Position numbers and translations under genes: made by a program. From Paenibacillus polymyxa (GTDB lineage: Bacteria; Bacillota; Bacilli; Paenibacillales; Paenibacillaceae), in NCBI RefSeq assembly GCF_015710975.1, contig NZ_CP049783.1, positions 4,321,501 to 4,385,500 on the forward strand: a stretch of 64,000 nt of DNA, in the 5' to 3' direction. Positions within the stretch are counted from its first letter, which is position 1. Each line of letters opens with the position of its first letter. Of this stretch, positions 37,786 through 45,205 are shown piece after piece. The notes under the pieces were generated by a model that saw nothing but the letters and a program-made list of their open reading frames with translations, was not told the origin of the DNA and made no database searches.

Positions 37786-37825
37786 GGTCCTCACGTGCCA
37801 TTCCAGCACGAATGAGGACCTTTTT
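37786..37825 (+). terminator. Terminator after parEC
   Basis: GGTCCTCACGTGC pairs with GCACG-AA-TGAGGACC, followed by TTTTT. Confidence 0.88.
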
Positions 37826-38024
37826 GCCGTCATGCTGTCGAACCTTGACCTGTCTCCAAATCCGAAGTGAGACTTCCTTCCCCTTTTCATTTGATGCTCC
37901 AAAAACGGCAGGAAACTGAGGGGAAATGGCGAAAATTTAATGTGATGAAATACAATCCGGACGGTGGCCCATATGGTAACTTTGATGCTTTTACTGACCC
38001 TGTTATTCAAAGGAGTGAGGCAAA

Positions 38025-38495
38025 ATGCAAACGACCGAATTTGCAAAAATCTGGTCCAGAATGGCTAAGGATTACAAGGTTCATATGGAGCAGCAACTAG
38101 CTCCATCACTAACGGAGGCTCAACTCACGGTGCTGGAGGTTCTGAACGAATACGGACGCATGAAGCCGTCTCAACTAATCCCATATCTCGCCACCACACC
38201 GGCGGCAGTTACGATGCTATTGGACCGGATGGAGCGGAATCGACTGGTCACCCGGTTCAGAGACGTAAAGGACCGTAGAATTGTATGGATTGTTATTTCA
38301 GATCAAGGCAGAGAAGAAGTGGAGCGCGGATTGCAAATTCGCGACGATTTTCTGGGTTCTGCGCTTAACCGAATATCTCAGCACAATCAGAATTTGCTGG
38401 TTTATTTGTTGGGGAAAATTACAACGAAGACGAAAGCGGCTGTATCAGCCAGTGAAGATGAGGGAATAAAGGAACAAATAGAGCGAGCAGAATAG
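38025..38495 (+). CDS. MarR family transcriptional regulator (first)
   Basis: 156 residues with a winged helix: MKPSQLIPYLATTPAAVTMLLDRMERNRLVTRFRD, then the wing DVKDRRIVWIVIS. Start ATG with AGGAGTGAGG upstream. It lies alone between two terminators, about 260 bases ahead of a second, unrelated-looking MarR gene. Ligand and targets unknown. Confidence 0.88.
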   Translation: MQTTEFAKIWSRMAKDYKVHMEQQLAPSLTEAQLTVLEVLNEYGRMKPSQLIPYLATTPAAVTMLLDRMERNRLVTRFRDVKDRRIVWIVISDQGREEVERGLQIRDDFLGSALNRISQHNQNLLVYLLGKITTKTKAAVSASEDEGIKEQIERAE

Positions 38496-38559
38496 CTAAT
38501 TAGTGGATACATGGAATGTAGCTGTACACAGCAGATTAGCTTTCTAAGGGAATAGAAAT

Positions 38560-38602
38560 GCGCGGATAGATGCCGATCCTGGTATCATTTCCGCGCTTTT
38601 TT
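38560..38602 (+). terminator. Terminator after the first marR gene
   Basis: GCGCGGA pairs with TCCGCGC, with an inner GATC/GATACC-rich loop, followed by TTTTTT. Confidence 0.78.
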
Positions 38603-38635
38603 GTGTCCCAAGTATAGGTAGTGTTTGGGGGAATG

Positions 38636-38703
38636 TTGACATTTACATAAGAGATGATAAAATAATAGTTATAAATAAATAACAATTCGTATACAAATAG
38701 TTA
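38636..38703 (+). promoter_or_regulatory. Promoter and likely MarR operator ahead of the marR-MFS operon
   Basis: TTGACA (38636-38641), 16 bases, TAAAAT (38658-38663). Directly downstream lie two direct copies of AATAGTTA (38664-38671 and 38696-38703), 32 bp apart, about three helical turns; the first is part of a dyad, GTTAT..ATAAC. Position over the start site suggests autorepression by the downstream MarR protein (inference). Confidence 0.5.
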
Positions 38704-38755
38704 CTAGTTTATGTATATGGGTAATGAATATGTATGGGGAAGAAGGATGGTTCTA

Positions 38756-39241
38756 GTGAGCGACAGAGAGGAAGACAGACTAGAGGTGTATCGGATTATT
38801 CAATCGGTAAGGGAGGTTAACAAGACGATATTTTATGCTTTCTGGAACGAGGAGCAGCATTTGGATCTAACGGCCATTCAGCACATGGCTTTGGCCATTC
38901 TGAATAAACGCCCCAATATTGGGTTATCCGAGCTGGCAGAGATAGCTCATGTGGGAAGCAGCTCTATGAGCGGGGTGGTTGATCGTTTGAACAAGGCGGG
39001 ATATATCGCTCGCGGACGGCATGAGCATGATCGCAGATCTTTAGTACTGACGCTTACGACAGAAGGAAAAGATATAATGCAAAAGGTAGACGCCATGTGG
39101 ATGGAGCGCGTCTTGCCAATTCTGGATATCCCGAAGGAGCAGCTAGAGTTGCTCTTGGATGTTCATAAACAAATGATCATGAAATTAACACCGAAGGGAA
39201 TGAATCAACTTGAGCAGTCCTCAAATGACACTACCAGGTAA
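38756..39241 (+). CDS. MarR family transcriptional regulator (second), cotranscribed with an MFS pump
   Basis: About 161 residues. Helix-turn-helix RPNIGLSELAEIAHVGSSSMSGVVDRLNKAGY and wing GRHEHDRRSLVLTLT. Start uncertain: ATG 38711, ATG 38747 and GTG 38756 are in frame; GTG has GAAGGA at eight bases and leaves the best family-like N-terminus. Its 3' end overlaps the MFS gene by 32 bases, so it should control that pump. The promoter carries repeated AATAGTTA motifs. Confidence 0.87.
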   Translation: MSDREEDRLEVYRIIQSVREVNKTIFYAFWNEEQHLDLTAIQHMALAILNKRPNIGLSELAEIAHVGSSSMSGVVDRLNKAGYIARGRHEHDRRSLVLTLTTEGKDIMQKVDAMWMERVLPILDIPKEQLELLLDVHKQMIMKLTPKGMNQLEQSSNDTTR

Positions 39242-40727
39242 TGTCCGCAGAGCACCCATTGTGGCCGCTCTGTTGATTGGCGCAATTGTTGCAATTTTAA
39301 ACCAGACATTGATAAGTGTAGCTTTACCGAAAATGATGAGTGATCTGAATGTAGATGCCAATATAGCTCAGTGGCTTAGCACAGGCTTTATGCTCGTGAA
39401 CGGGGTATTGATCCCGGTGACCGCATTCCTGATTGCCCGTTTCTCTACTCGTAAATTGTTTATTAGTGCAATGACTATTTTTTCAATCGGCACGCTGTTA
39501 TGTGCAATAGCGCCGAGTTTTAGTATATTGCTGATCGGTCGGCTTATTCAGGCTGCGGGTGCAGGGATTATGATGCCATTAATGATGGTCGTTATCTTGA
39601 ACATCTACCCAATAGAGCGTCGTGGCCGTGCAATGGGAACGCTGGGACTTGCGATGGGGTTTGCTCCAGCCATTGGACCAACCTTATCTGGTTATATAGT
39701 CCAGCACTATGACTGGCGAGTATTGTTCTGGATCATCCTGCCGATTTCTGTGATTTCGATTGTGATCGGATTTATTTTTCTGAAAAATGTAACCGAGCAG
39801 TCCAAGCCTAAGCTGGACATTCTCAGTGTTATTTTGTCTACACTCGGTTTCGGCGGGCTGTTATACGGCTTTAGTGATGCTGGAACATCGGGTTGGGGGA
39901 GTATTCCAGTCCTGTCTACACTCATCGTCGGGACGATTGCGCTTATTTTATTTATTGTCCGACAACTGAAGGTAGATGAGCCTATGCTGGAGTTTCGTAT
40001 CTTTAAATACGATGTGTACAGCTTGACGACAATCATTAATGTTATTGTGACGATGGCTCTGTACGCCGGTATGATATTGCTTCCAATTTATTTGCAAAAT
40101 ATTCGCGGATTTACACCACTCCAGTCTGGTATGCTAATGTTACCAGGAGCGATTCTGATGGGGGTCATGTCTCCTGTGACGGGGGCTATTTTTGACCGAA
40201 TTGGAGCGCGCTGGCTGTCTGTAATTGGATTGTTGATTATGACTGTAACGACTTGGGAATTTACACGTTTAACCGAATCAACCACCTATATGACACTGTT
40301 AATCAATTATACGGTACGAATGTTCGGGATGTCATTGCTGATGATGCCGATCCAAACGGCCGGACTGAATCAGCTTCCGCAACGATTAAATGCCCATGGT
40401 ACAGCGATGGGCAATACGCTGCGTATGATTTCGGGCTCGATTGGGACAGCAATTCTAGTGACGGTGATGTCTACTCAAACCAGCAATCGTTTGACCACGA
40501 TGGTTGCATCCGAAGGACTAAGCGTTACGGACAAAGCGGGAATGCTGGCTGCTAGCAATCAAGCTACGATCTACGGTATTAACTCGGCATTTATCATTGC
40601 AACACTATTGAGCGTGACAGCTTTGGTATTGGCGTTTTTTATCAAAAATACGAATGCACAAAACGCTCGTGCCCGTCAACAGCTGGTGAACAGCGAGAAG
40701 GGGAAGACCATGGCTTCCTCATCATAA
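39210..40727 (+). CDS. DHA2 family MFS multidrug efflux transporter (EmrB/QacA type)
   Basis: 505 residues with 14 predicted membrane helices. Motif A-like region RFSTRKLF, motif C-like GLAMGFAPAIGPTLSGYI. TTG start at 39210 is inferred because the sequence from there has no upstream ATG and the next one (39225) lacks a ribosome site. It overlaps the MarR gene, the classical marR-pump pair. Ends at a bidirectional terminator. Confidence 0.9.
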   Translation: MSSPQMTLPGNVRRAPIVAALLIGAIVAILNQTLISVALPKMMSDLNVDANIAQWLSTGFMLVNGVLIPVTAFLIARFSTRKLFISAMTIFSIGTLLCAIAPSFSILLIGRLIQAAGAGIMMPLMMVVILNIYPIERRGRAMGTLGLAMGFAPAIGPTLSGYIVQHYDWRVLFWIILPISVISIVIGFIFLKNVTEQSKPKLDILSVILSTLGFGGLLYGFSDAGTSGWGSIPVLSTLIVGTIALILFIVRQLKVDEPMLEFRIFKYDVYSLTTIINVIVTMALYAGMILLPIYLQNIRGFTPLQSGMLMLPGAILMGVMSPVTGAIFDRIGARWLSVIGLLIMTVTTWEFTRLTESTTYMTLLINYTVRMFGMSLLMMPIQTAGLNQLPQRLNAHGTAMGNTLRMISGSIGTAILVTVMSTQTSNRLTTMVASEGLSVTDKAGMLAASNQATIYGINSAFIIATLLSVTALVLAFFIKNTNAQNARARQQLVNSEKGKTMASSS

Positions 40728-40764
40728 GCATGGATACATTTTCATTTGATTTCTGTGCAAAAAG

Positions 40765-40806
40765 AGAACCCGCATTGCATGTTTGTTTACATGCAGTGCG
40801 GGTTCT
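40765..40806. terminator. Bidirectional terminator between convergent genes
   Basis: AGAACCCGCATTGCATGT pairs with ACATGCAGTGCGGGTTCT (one G-T) around a six-base loop. It separates the plus-strand MFS gene from the minus-strand pseudouridine synthase gene. Confidence 0.8.
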
Positions 40807-40821
40807 TAGTGGTAAGTCTAC

Positions 40822-41568
40822 TCAATTATCCGAAGCAATCATTGTATCATAAAGCGACAAGGGCCACTCACTCCAAGGAAATTGGACAGGAGGCAGTGAG
40901 TGGAAGCTCATTGCTTCCTTGCTGACCGGATGCGGTGCTCCAGCGAGCAAGGACCAGAGGGCCAGTTGTTGACCGGGGCGGCTCAGATTACCGCCATATT
41001 TTTGGTCCCCATAGAGGGGACAGCCGTTTGCCTGCATCTGTACACGAATTTGGTGCGGGCGTCCGGTGAGCAGTTTAATTTTCACAAGACTGAGTCCAGC
41101 AGCTTGTCCGACAACCTGGTATTCCAAAATGGCTTCCTTGGCACCAGCCGTGCCGGGTCGAACCGTTTTGACCGTGTTGGTACGGCTGTCCTTAAGCAGG
41201 TAATGGGTTAGACGGCCTTGGAGGGCCTCAGGAACGCCATTCAGAACGGCTGTATACAGCTTGTGAAAATGACGGCTTCGAACCGATTCTGACAAACGAG
41301 AAGCCGCTTTGGACGTTTTAGCAAAAATCATGGCTCCACCTACAGGTCGATCCAGCCTGTGCACTAAACCCAAAAAGACGTTACCAGGCTTATTGTGTCT
41401 GATTTTCAGATCTTCCTTGAGTAAAGACAGCAGATCGGGATCGCCGCTGGCATCCTCCTGTGTCGGAACATTGACAGGCTTTACAACCGCCAGGACATGA
41501 TTGTCCTCATATAGGACGGGAATATTCGGCTGTGCATGCTCTTGCCGAGTAAGTTCATTTTGATTCAT
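40822..41568 (-). CDS. RluA family pseudouridine synthase
   Basis: 248 residues. Catalytic motif GLVHRLDRPVGG with the active Asp, and LLTGRPHQIRVQM near the C-terminus. It has no S4 domain in front. Isomerises a uridine in rRNA or tRNA; target unknown. The frame is open to 41607; the ATG at 41568 is the first, with GGGAGG 13 bases upstream. It starts nine bases after the stop of the methyltransferase, so the two RNA-modification genes form an operon. Confidence 0.9.
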   Translation of the reverse strand: MNQNELTRQEHAQPNIPVLYEDNHVLAVVKPVNVPTQEDASGDPDLLSLLKEDLKIRHNKPGNVFLGLVHRLDRPVGGAMIFAKTSKAASRLSESVRSRHFHKLYTAVLNGVPEALQGRLTHYLLKDSRTNTVKTVRPGTAGAKEAILEYQVVGQAAGLSLVKIKLLTGRPHQIRVQMQANGCPLYGDQKYGGNLSRPGQQLALWSLLAGAPHPVSKEAMSFHSLPPVQFPWSEWPLSLYDTMIASDN

Positions 41569-41576
41569 AAGAGGAA

Positions 41577-42439
41577 TTAAGCCTCCCAGCGTCCGAGAAT
41601 ACCACAAGGCAAATTCAATCCAGAGCGTGTGATCGGCAATCCGATTTCACCGGCGCTAATTTGTCCGCCATACTTTTGTTGCATCGTCATGCTCAGCATG
41701 TTACGCAATACAGTAGGTGAAATACCTGTCGTGTAGGAGTTGATCAGCATAAACAAGGGTTGGTCCGAAATGATGCTCATGCAGGATTCGAGAAACGGAT
41801 ACAAGCTTTCTTCCAGCTTCCAGGTTTCTCCGTTAGGTCCACGTCCATAAGAAGGAGGGTCCATAATAATGGCATCATAACGGTTGCCCCGACGTTGTTC
41901 CCGTTGCACGAACTTGAACACGTCGTCTGTAATGAAGCGTACCGGTCGGTCAGCCAGACCGGACAATTGAACGTTTTCCTTTGCCCACTGCACCATACCT
42001 TTGGCTGCATCCACGTGAACTACACTGGCTCCGGCATACGCTGCGGCAGTAGTGGCTCCTCCCGTGTATGCAAACAGGTTCAATACGGAAATAGGTCTAC
42101 CTGCGCCTTTAATTTTATCCATCATCCAGCTCCAGTTGGCGGCTTGCTCTGGGAAAAGACCAGTATGCTTAAAGCTGGTCGGTTTAATGTGGAATTTAAG
42201 CGGTCCATAGCTAATCGTCCAACGCTCGGGGATAGGCTTTTTCATATCCCATTGGCCCCCCCGGAAGAGCTGCGGTGATAATGCCCATGAACATTACGCC
42301 ATTCGGCTGTTTCCTGGGTCAAAGGCCATATGATTTGCGGATCGGGACGACGCAGGACAATATTACCCCAACGTTCCAGCTTTTCACCACCGCCTGTATC
42401 CATTACTTCATAGTCTTTCCACTCTTGTGCTACATACAT
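41577..42439 (-). CDS. Class I SAM-dependent (RlmI-like) methyltransferase, split by one frameshift at 42256-42262
   Basis: Two adjoining frames make one protein. The N-terminal part (start at ATG 42439, reads WKDYEVMDTGGGEKLERWG) ends at a TGA at 42242-42244; the next frame begins with MKKPIPERWTISYGPLKF and holds the SAM domain: SVLNLFAYTGGAT, VHVDAAKGM, MDPPSYGRGP. The break falls in a run of seven G (minus strand, 42256-42262). Eight Gs would give SSSGGGQWDMKKPIPERW and one 287-residue frame. DPPSY is typical of RNA base methyltransferases such as RlmI, so the target is probably rRNA, but that is inference. Linked to an RluA-type synthase. Confidence 0.87.
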
Positions 42440-42639
42440 GTACAATCCATCCTTCAGCAGTCAATTCGGGATTTAGGCAGCAAGCTACGCAAATCCCCAC
42501 ATGGAGTCTATTGTACAACAAACCTTAGCAACAATCGAATGATTCCATGAATAAGTAAGTAGTTAGAAGGAGCGAAAATATTTTTTCGAATACACTTGTA
42601 ATTAGAGCGCTTCCATATTAAAATGAAATCAATCCCACT

Positions 42640-42701
42640 TGTACGTACAACTATCCCGATTTTCATTCTATTTATGAAAAGGAGATTTGGTTGTACGTAC
42701 A
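42640..42701. repeat. Pair of perfect TGTACGTACA palindromes
   Basis: Copies at 42640-42649 and 42692-42701, 52 bp apart (about five helical turns). This geometry fits a cooperative dimeric DNA-binding protein. The second copy lies just after an AAAAGGAG ribosome-site-like sequence. Confidence 0.5.
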
Positions 42702-42740
42702 TAATATTTTTACAACAATCCATAGTTTTTAATAGTGAAC

Positions 42741-42764
42741 AGTCGCATATAATGCGACTTTTTT
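42741..42764 (+). terminator. Small terminator upstream of the Fur-box promoter
   Basis: AGTCGCAT pairs with ATGCGACT, three-base loop, followed by TTTTTT. There is no annotated gene before it on this strand, so something short is probably transcribed from upstream. Confidence 0.7.
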
Positions 42765-42808
42765 GCGTATATGTTTACCAAAATACACTTCATGCTTAAA
42801 ATTTTTAT

Positions 42809-42838
42809 TTGACAATGAGAATCATTATCAAATATTAT
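42809..42838 (+). promoter_or_regulatory. Promoter with embedded Fur box for the flavodoxin operon
   Basis: GACAATGAGAATCATTATC (42811-42829) matches the 19-bp Fur consensus at 17 positions. It overlaps a -35 TTGACA (42809-42814) and precedes TATTAT (42833-42838, spacer 18). Bound Fur would block polymerase, so the operon should rise under iron starvation, as expected when flavodoxin replaces ferredoxin. Confidence 0.8.
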
Positions 42839-42887
42839 TTGAGTAATAGGGAATGAAAGCATCCCATATTTCAAATAAAGGTGAGGG

Positions 42888-43346
42888 ATGAACTTGGGTA
42901 AAATCATGATTGCTTATGCTAGCATGACCGGTAATACAGAGGAAATCGCGGAATTGATCGCCGAGGGTGTTCGTCAGGCAGGGCATGAGGCAGAGTTGAA
43001 GGCTTCGTATGATTGCAGCGCGCAAGAATTGCTCGCATATGACGGATTCCTGTTGGGTGTATATACATGGGGAGATGGTGAGCTTCCTGATGAATTTTTA
43101 GATTTTTACGAGGAACTAGACGAGCTTGATCTGTCTGGTAAAAAGACTGCTGTATTTGGCAGTGGAGATACATCTTATACACAATTCTGTGGCGCAGTGG
43201 ACTTGGTAGAGGAAAAAGTCAAAGAACGCGGCGCATCAGTCATTCAGGAGAGTTTGAAGATTGAATTCAATCCACTCGATGATGAGAAGGAGAATTGCCG
43301 AGCTTACGGAAGACAATTTGCGCAGGCTGGCATTGGAGTGTCCTGA
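42888..43346 (+). CDS. Flavodoxin (iron-starvation type)
   Basis: 152 residues. FMN phosphate loop ASMTGNTEEIA, the 50s/90s loops YTWGDGELPDEF and GSGDTSYTQFC. Short-chain flavodoxin, cytoplasmic electron carrier. Start ATG 42888 after AAGGTGAGG. The Fur box in its promoter supports the role of ferredoxin substitute at low iron. The next gene begins 20 bases after its stop. Confidence 0.93.
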   Translation: MNLGKIMIAYASMTGNTEEIAELIAEGVRQAGHEAELKASYDCSAQELLAYDGFLLGVYTWGDGELPDEFLDFYEELDELDLSGKKTAVFGSGDTSYTQFCGAVDLVEEKVKERGASVIQESLKIEFNPLDDEKENCRAYGRQFAQAGIGVS

Positions 43347-43366
43347 GAAGAGAGTGAGGGATAGGT

Positions 43367-44179
43367 ATGCACAATAGCGATAGCTTAAGCGGCTTTCCTC
43401 TTCTGCACGACTATCAGCTTGAAGAGATGTGGAGAACTCCGCAGTCAATCCATCAATCACAGAGAAAACGAGGGCGTGAGGGTTGGAATTGGCGGCAAAG
43501 GGTTCAATATGCGATAGGGCATGCGCTGAACGAATACTTTGGAATGGAAATAGAGGTACGGCGAGAAGTCCCTGTTCAGTATGTGCTGGAGAAGTGGTGG
43601 CCTAAGCAGTCGAACAGTTTTGAATCTTTGTTCCATTACTGGGATGTCAAAAATAAAGTGTCAGGCGAGTTGTCAAAAATATGTGCCTTAAATAATGACT
43701 TATTGGTGCCTGTGATGTTGTATGAACAATTTTGTACAGCTGTACCTGAGTTGGAGGTCGATATTTCGCTGATTATTCAGGCAGCCTGGCAACAATCAGA
43801 ACAAGCGGATTCATTGCTGATTCAAAAGTATATGGTGGACTACAACCCTAACGTTATTAGTACATTTCATCATTTAACAAATGTATTTTGTTATTATGCA
43901 TTTGGAGATCTTCCTCAGCTTATCGAAGTGTACTGTCTGCTAGAAGGGAAGAAGGTTCGTTTTCTTCCTGGTTCGGCTTCTTTACAACAATCTTTGGATT
44001 ACGTACGACTACTAAAAGACTCCAGAGAGGATATGCATGGTACGGCAGAACGCTGTCGTTGCAGGGGATGTATGGGGCAGCAAGCTTCTCAGCAGAACAG
44101 AGCGAATAAGGACAAAAAGGATGAGCGGGAGGCGAAAAACTGTAGGGATCGGTCAGTTGGATCTACGCTTTTCTCTTAG
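43367..44179 (+). CDS. Unknown protein in a Fur-box operon with flavodoxin, Cys-rich C-terminal motif
   Basis: 270 residues that I do not recognise. No signal peptide or membrane helix. The N-terminal 200 residues are Trp/Tyr-rich and look folded (WWPKQSNSFESLFHYWDVK, FHHLTNVFCYYAFGDL); near the end is CRCRGC, a possible metal-binding knuckle, followed by a charged low-complexity tail. It lies 20 bases after flavodoxin, under the same Fur-box promoter, and is followed by a terminator. Iron-limitation expression is inferred; no function is assigned. Confidence 0.75.
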   Translation: MHNSDSLSGFPLLHDYQLEEMWRTPQSIHQSQRKRGREGWNWRQRVQYAIGHALNEYFGMEIEVRREVPVQYVLEKWWPKQSNSFESLFHYWDVKNKVSGELSKICALNNDLLVPVMLYEQFCTAVPELEVDISLIIQAAWQQSEQADSLLIQKYMVDYNPNVISTFHHLTNVFCYYAFGDLPQLIEVYCLLEGKKVRFLPGSASLQQSLDYVRLLKDSREDMHGTAERCRCRGCMGQQASQQNRANKDKKDEREAKNCRDRSVGSTLFS

Positions 44180-44224
44180 GATTATTGTGTGAACCTTTAA
44201 ATGTAAACTATCCCTTTTCATGAA

Positions 44225-44252
44225 AGAGCCTTGGAAACAAGGTTCTTTTTTG
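44225..44252 (+). terminator. Terminator after the flavodoxin operon
   Basis: AGAGCCTTG-GAAA-CAAGGTTCT, a GNRA-loop stem, followed by TTTTT. Confidence 0.85.
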
Positions 44253-44327
44253 TGAAAAAAAATTCTGAAAAAACTGAAAATTTATATTGCCTGAATAGAT
44301 AAATATATCTATAATATTTCAATGTAC

Positions 44328-44337
44328 AATAGTTATA
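44328..44337 (+). promoter_or_regulatory. AATAGTTATA motif shared with the marR-MFS promoter
   Basis: AATAGTTATA here repeats the AATAGTTATA at 38664-38673 ahead of the second marR gene. It lies about 200 bases upstream of the second efflux operon. Possible common MarR operator; ten AT-rich bases alone are weak evidence. Confidence 0.35.
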
Positions 44338-44398
44338 TGAAAATATTTAAATATAATGAAGACGGTTTGTGGACTATGGATCAGCTTGTCTTACGTAC

Positions 44399-44495
44399 AT
44401 AAACAAGTCCTGTCTTGTGCATGGCTCGCTGCCATGTGTTTATTTATGCTCTACATTTGGTTTAATGGCCTAATATTTCAATTTTAAAATATTAG
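44399..44495 (+). promoter_or_regulatory. Structured leader upstream of the adaptor-MFS-adaptor operon
   Basis: Three nested stems: ATAAACA (44399) with TGTTTAT (to 44443), inside it CAAG/CTTG (44404-44417) and CATGGC/GCCATG (44420-44436), so a possible three-way junction. A second dyad, CTAATATTT (44470-44478) with AAATATTAG (44487-44495), sits about 40 bases ahead of the GTG. A 43-codon ORF without ribosome site also spans 44356-44487. I do not recognise a known riboswitch. Confidence 0.4.
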
Positions 44496-44536
44496 CGTTG
44501 AATAATAAAATTTTTTGGACAACAGGGGTGGAACAA

Positions 44537-45190
44537 GTGAGTAAGAAAACTGTATTGCCGATTCTCATCGTGCTGCTCATTCTGAGTGGTGGAGCTATTG
44601 GCTACTATTATTGGTATCAGGCAACACATTTTGTCAAAAGTGACGATGCGCGCATTCAAGCCGATCAGTATAAGGTAATGCCGCAAATCTCCGGTGAGAT
44701 TAGCCACATTGATGTTGAAGAAGGCGATGTGCTGCAACGCAATGAACCGATTGCCGAGCAAGATGTATCAGGACTGGATGCAAGCATGATCAGCAAGTCT
44801 GTACTGCGTGCGCCGATTAACGGAACTGTTATTAAGATTTATTCGAAGGAGCATGAAATTGGAACACCGGGTAGTGCTGTAGCGACTATGGTTGATATGA
44901 ACAACCTGTATGTATCCACGAATATTGAAGAAACCGATATTAACCGTATTAAACCAGGACAGCTTGTTGACATTACGCTTGATGCGGCAGGCGATCAGGT
45001 CATTCAGGGTAAGGTTCGTAAAGTGGGCGAAGCTTCCAATGCAGTGTTTTCGCTCGTTCCTGCTGTGAACACAAGTGGTAACTTTAATAAGGTGACTCAA
45101 CGTGTACCTGTAGAAATTGCTGTGAACAAGCCGAAGGACATGAAGCTTATCCCTGGGACGAACGTGGAAGTAAAAATTCATACATCTTAA
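44537..45190 (+). CDS. HlyD-family membrane fusion adaptor, short form
   Basis: 217 residues. One N-terminal membrane helix (about 5-25), then a barrel-sandwich (YKVMPQISGEISHIDVEEGD and LRAPINGTVIKI) and beta-barrel domain. The alpha-hairpin normally inserted between the two lipoyl halves is missing, leaving a very short linker. The frame is open from a TTG at 44498; GTG 44537 follows AGGGGTGG and is the likely start. First gene of an operon with a DHA2 pump and a second, long adaptor. Confidence 0.88.
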   Translation: MSKKTVLPILIVLLILSGGAIGYYYWYQATHFVKSDDARIQADQYKVMPQISGEISHIDVEEGDVLQRNEPIAEQDVSGLDASMISKSVLRAPINGTVIKIYSKEHEIGTPGSAVATMVDMNNLYVSTNIEETDINRIKPGQLVDITLDAAGDQVIQGKVRKVGEASNAVFSLVPAVNTSGNFNKVTQRVPVEIAVNKPKDMKLIPGTNVEVKIHTS

Positions 45191-45205
45191 AAAGGAGGGG
45201 TCCAT

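Larger units (their letters stand above)
42440..42808. other. Long AT-rich intergenic region between the methyltransferase and flavodoxin genes
   Basis: No conventional gene. It holds the two TGTACGTACA palindromes, a 13-codon ORF (TTG 42691 to TAA 42732) with AAAAGGAG upstream, and a terminator at 42741. Together they look like a short transcription unit, but the ORF may be chance. Confidence 0.4.

Noticed and set aside
42508..42723. 71-residue minus-strand ORF in the intergenic region
   Set aside because: AT-rich chance ORF with no ribosome site, crossing both palindromes.
44356..44487. 43-codon ORF encoding a hydrophobic peptide in the efflux leader
   Set aside because: No ribosome site before its ATG, and it overlaps the RNA stems and the dyad; more likely chance. 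Kept only as a note in the leader entry.
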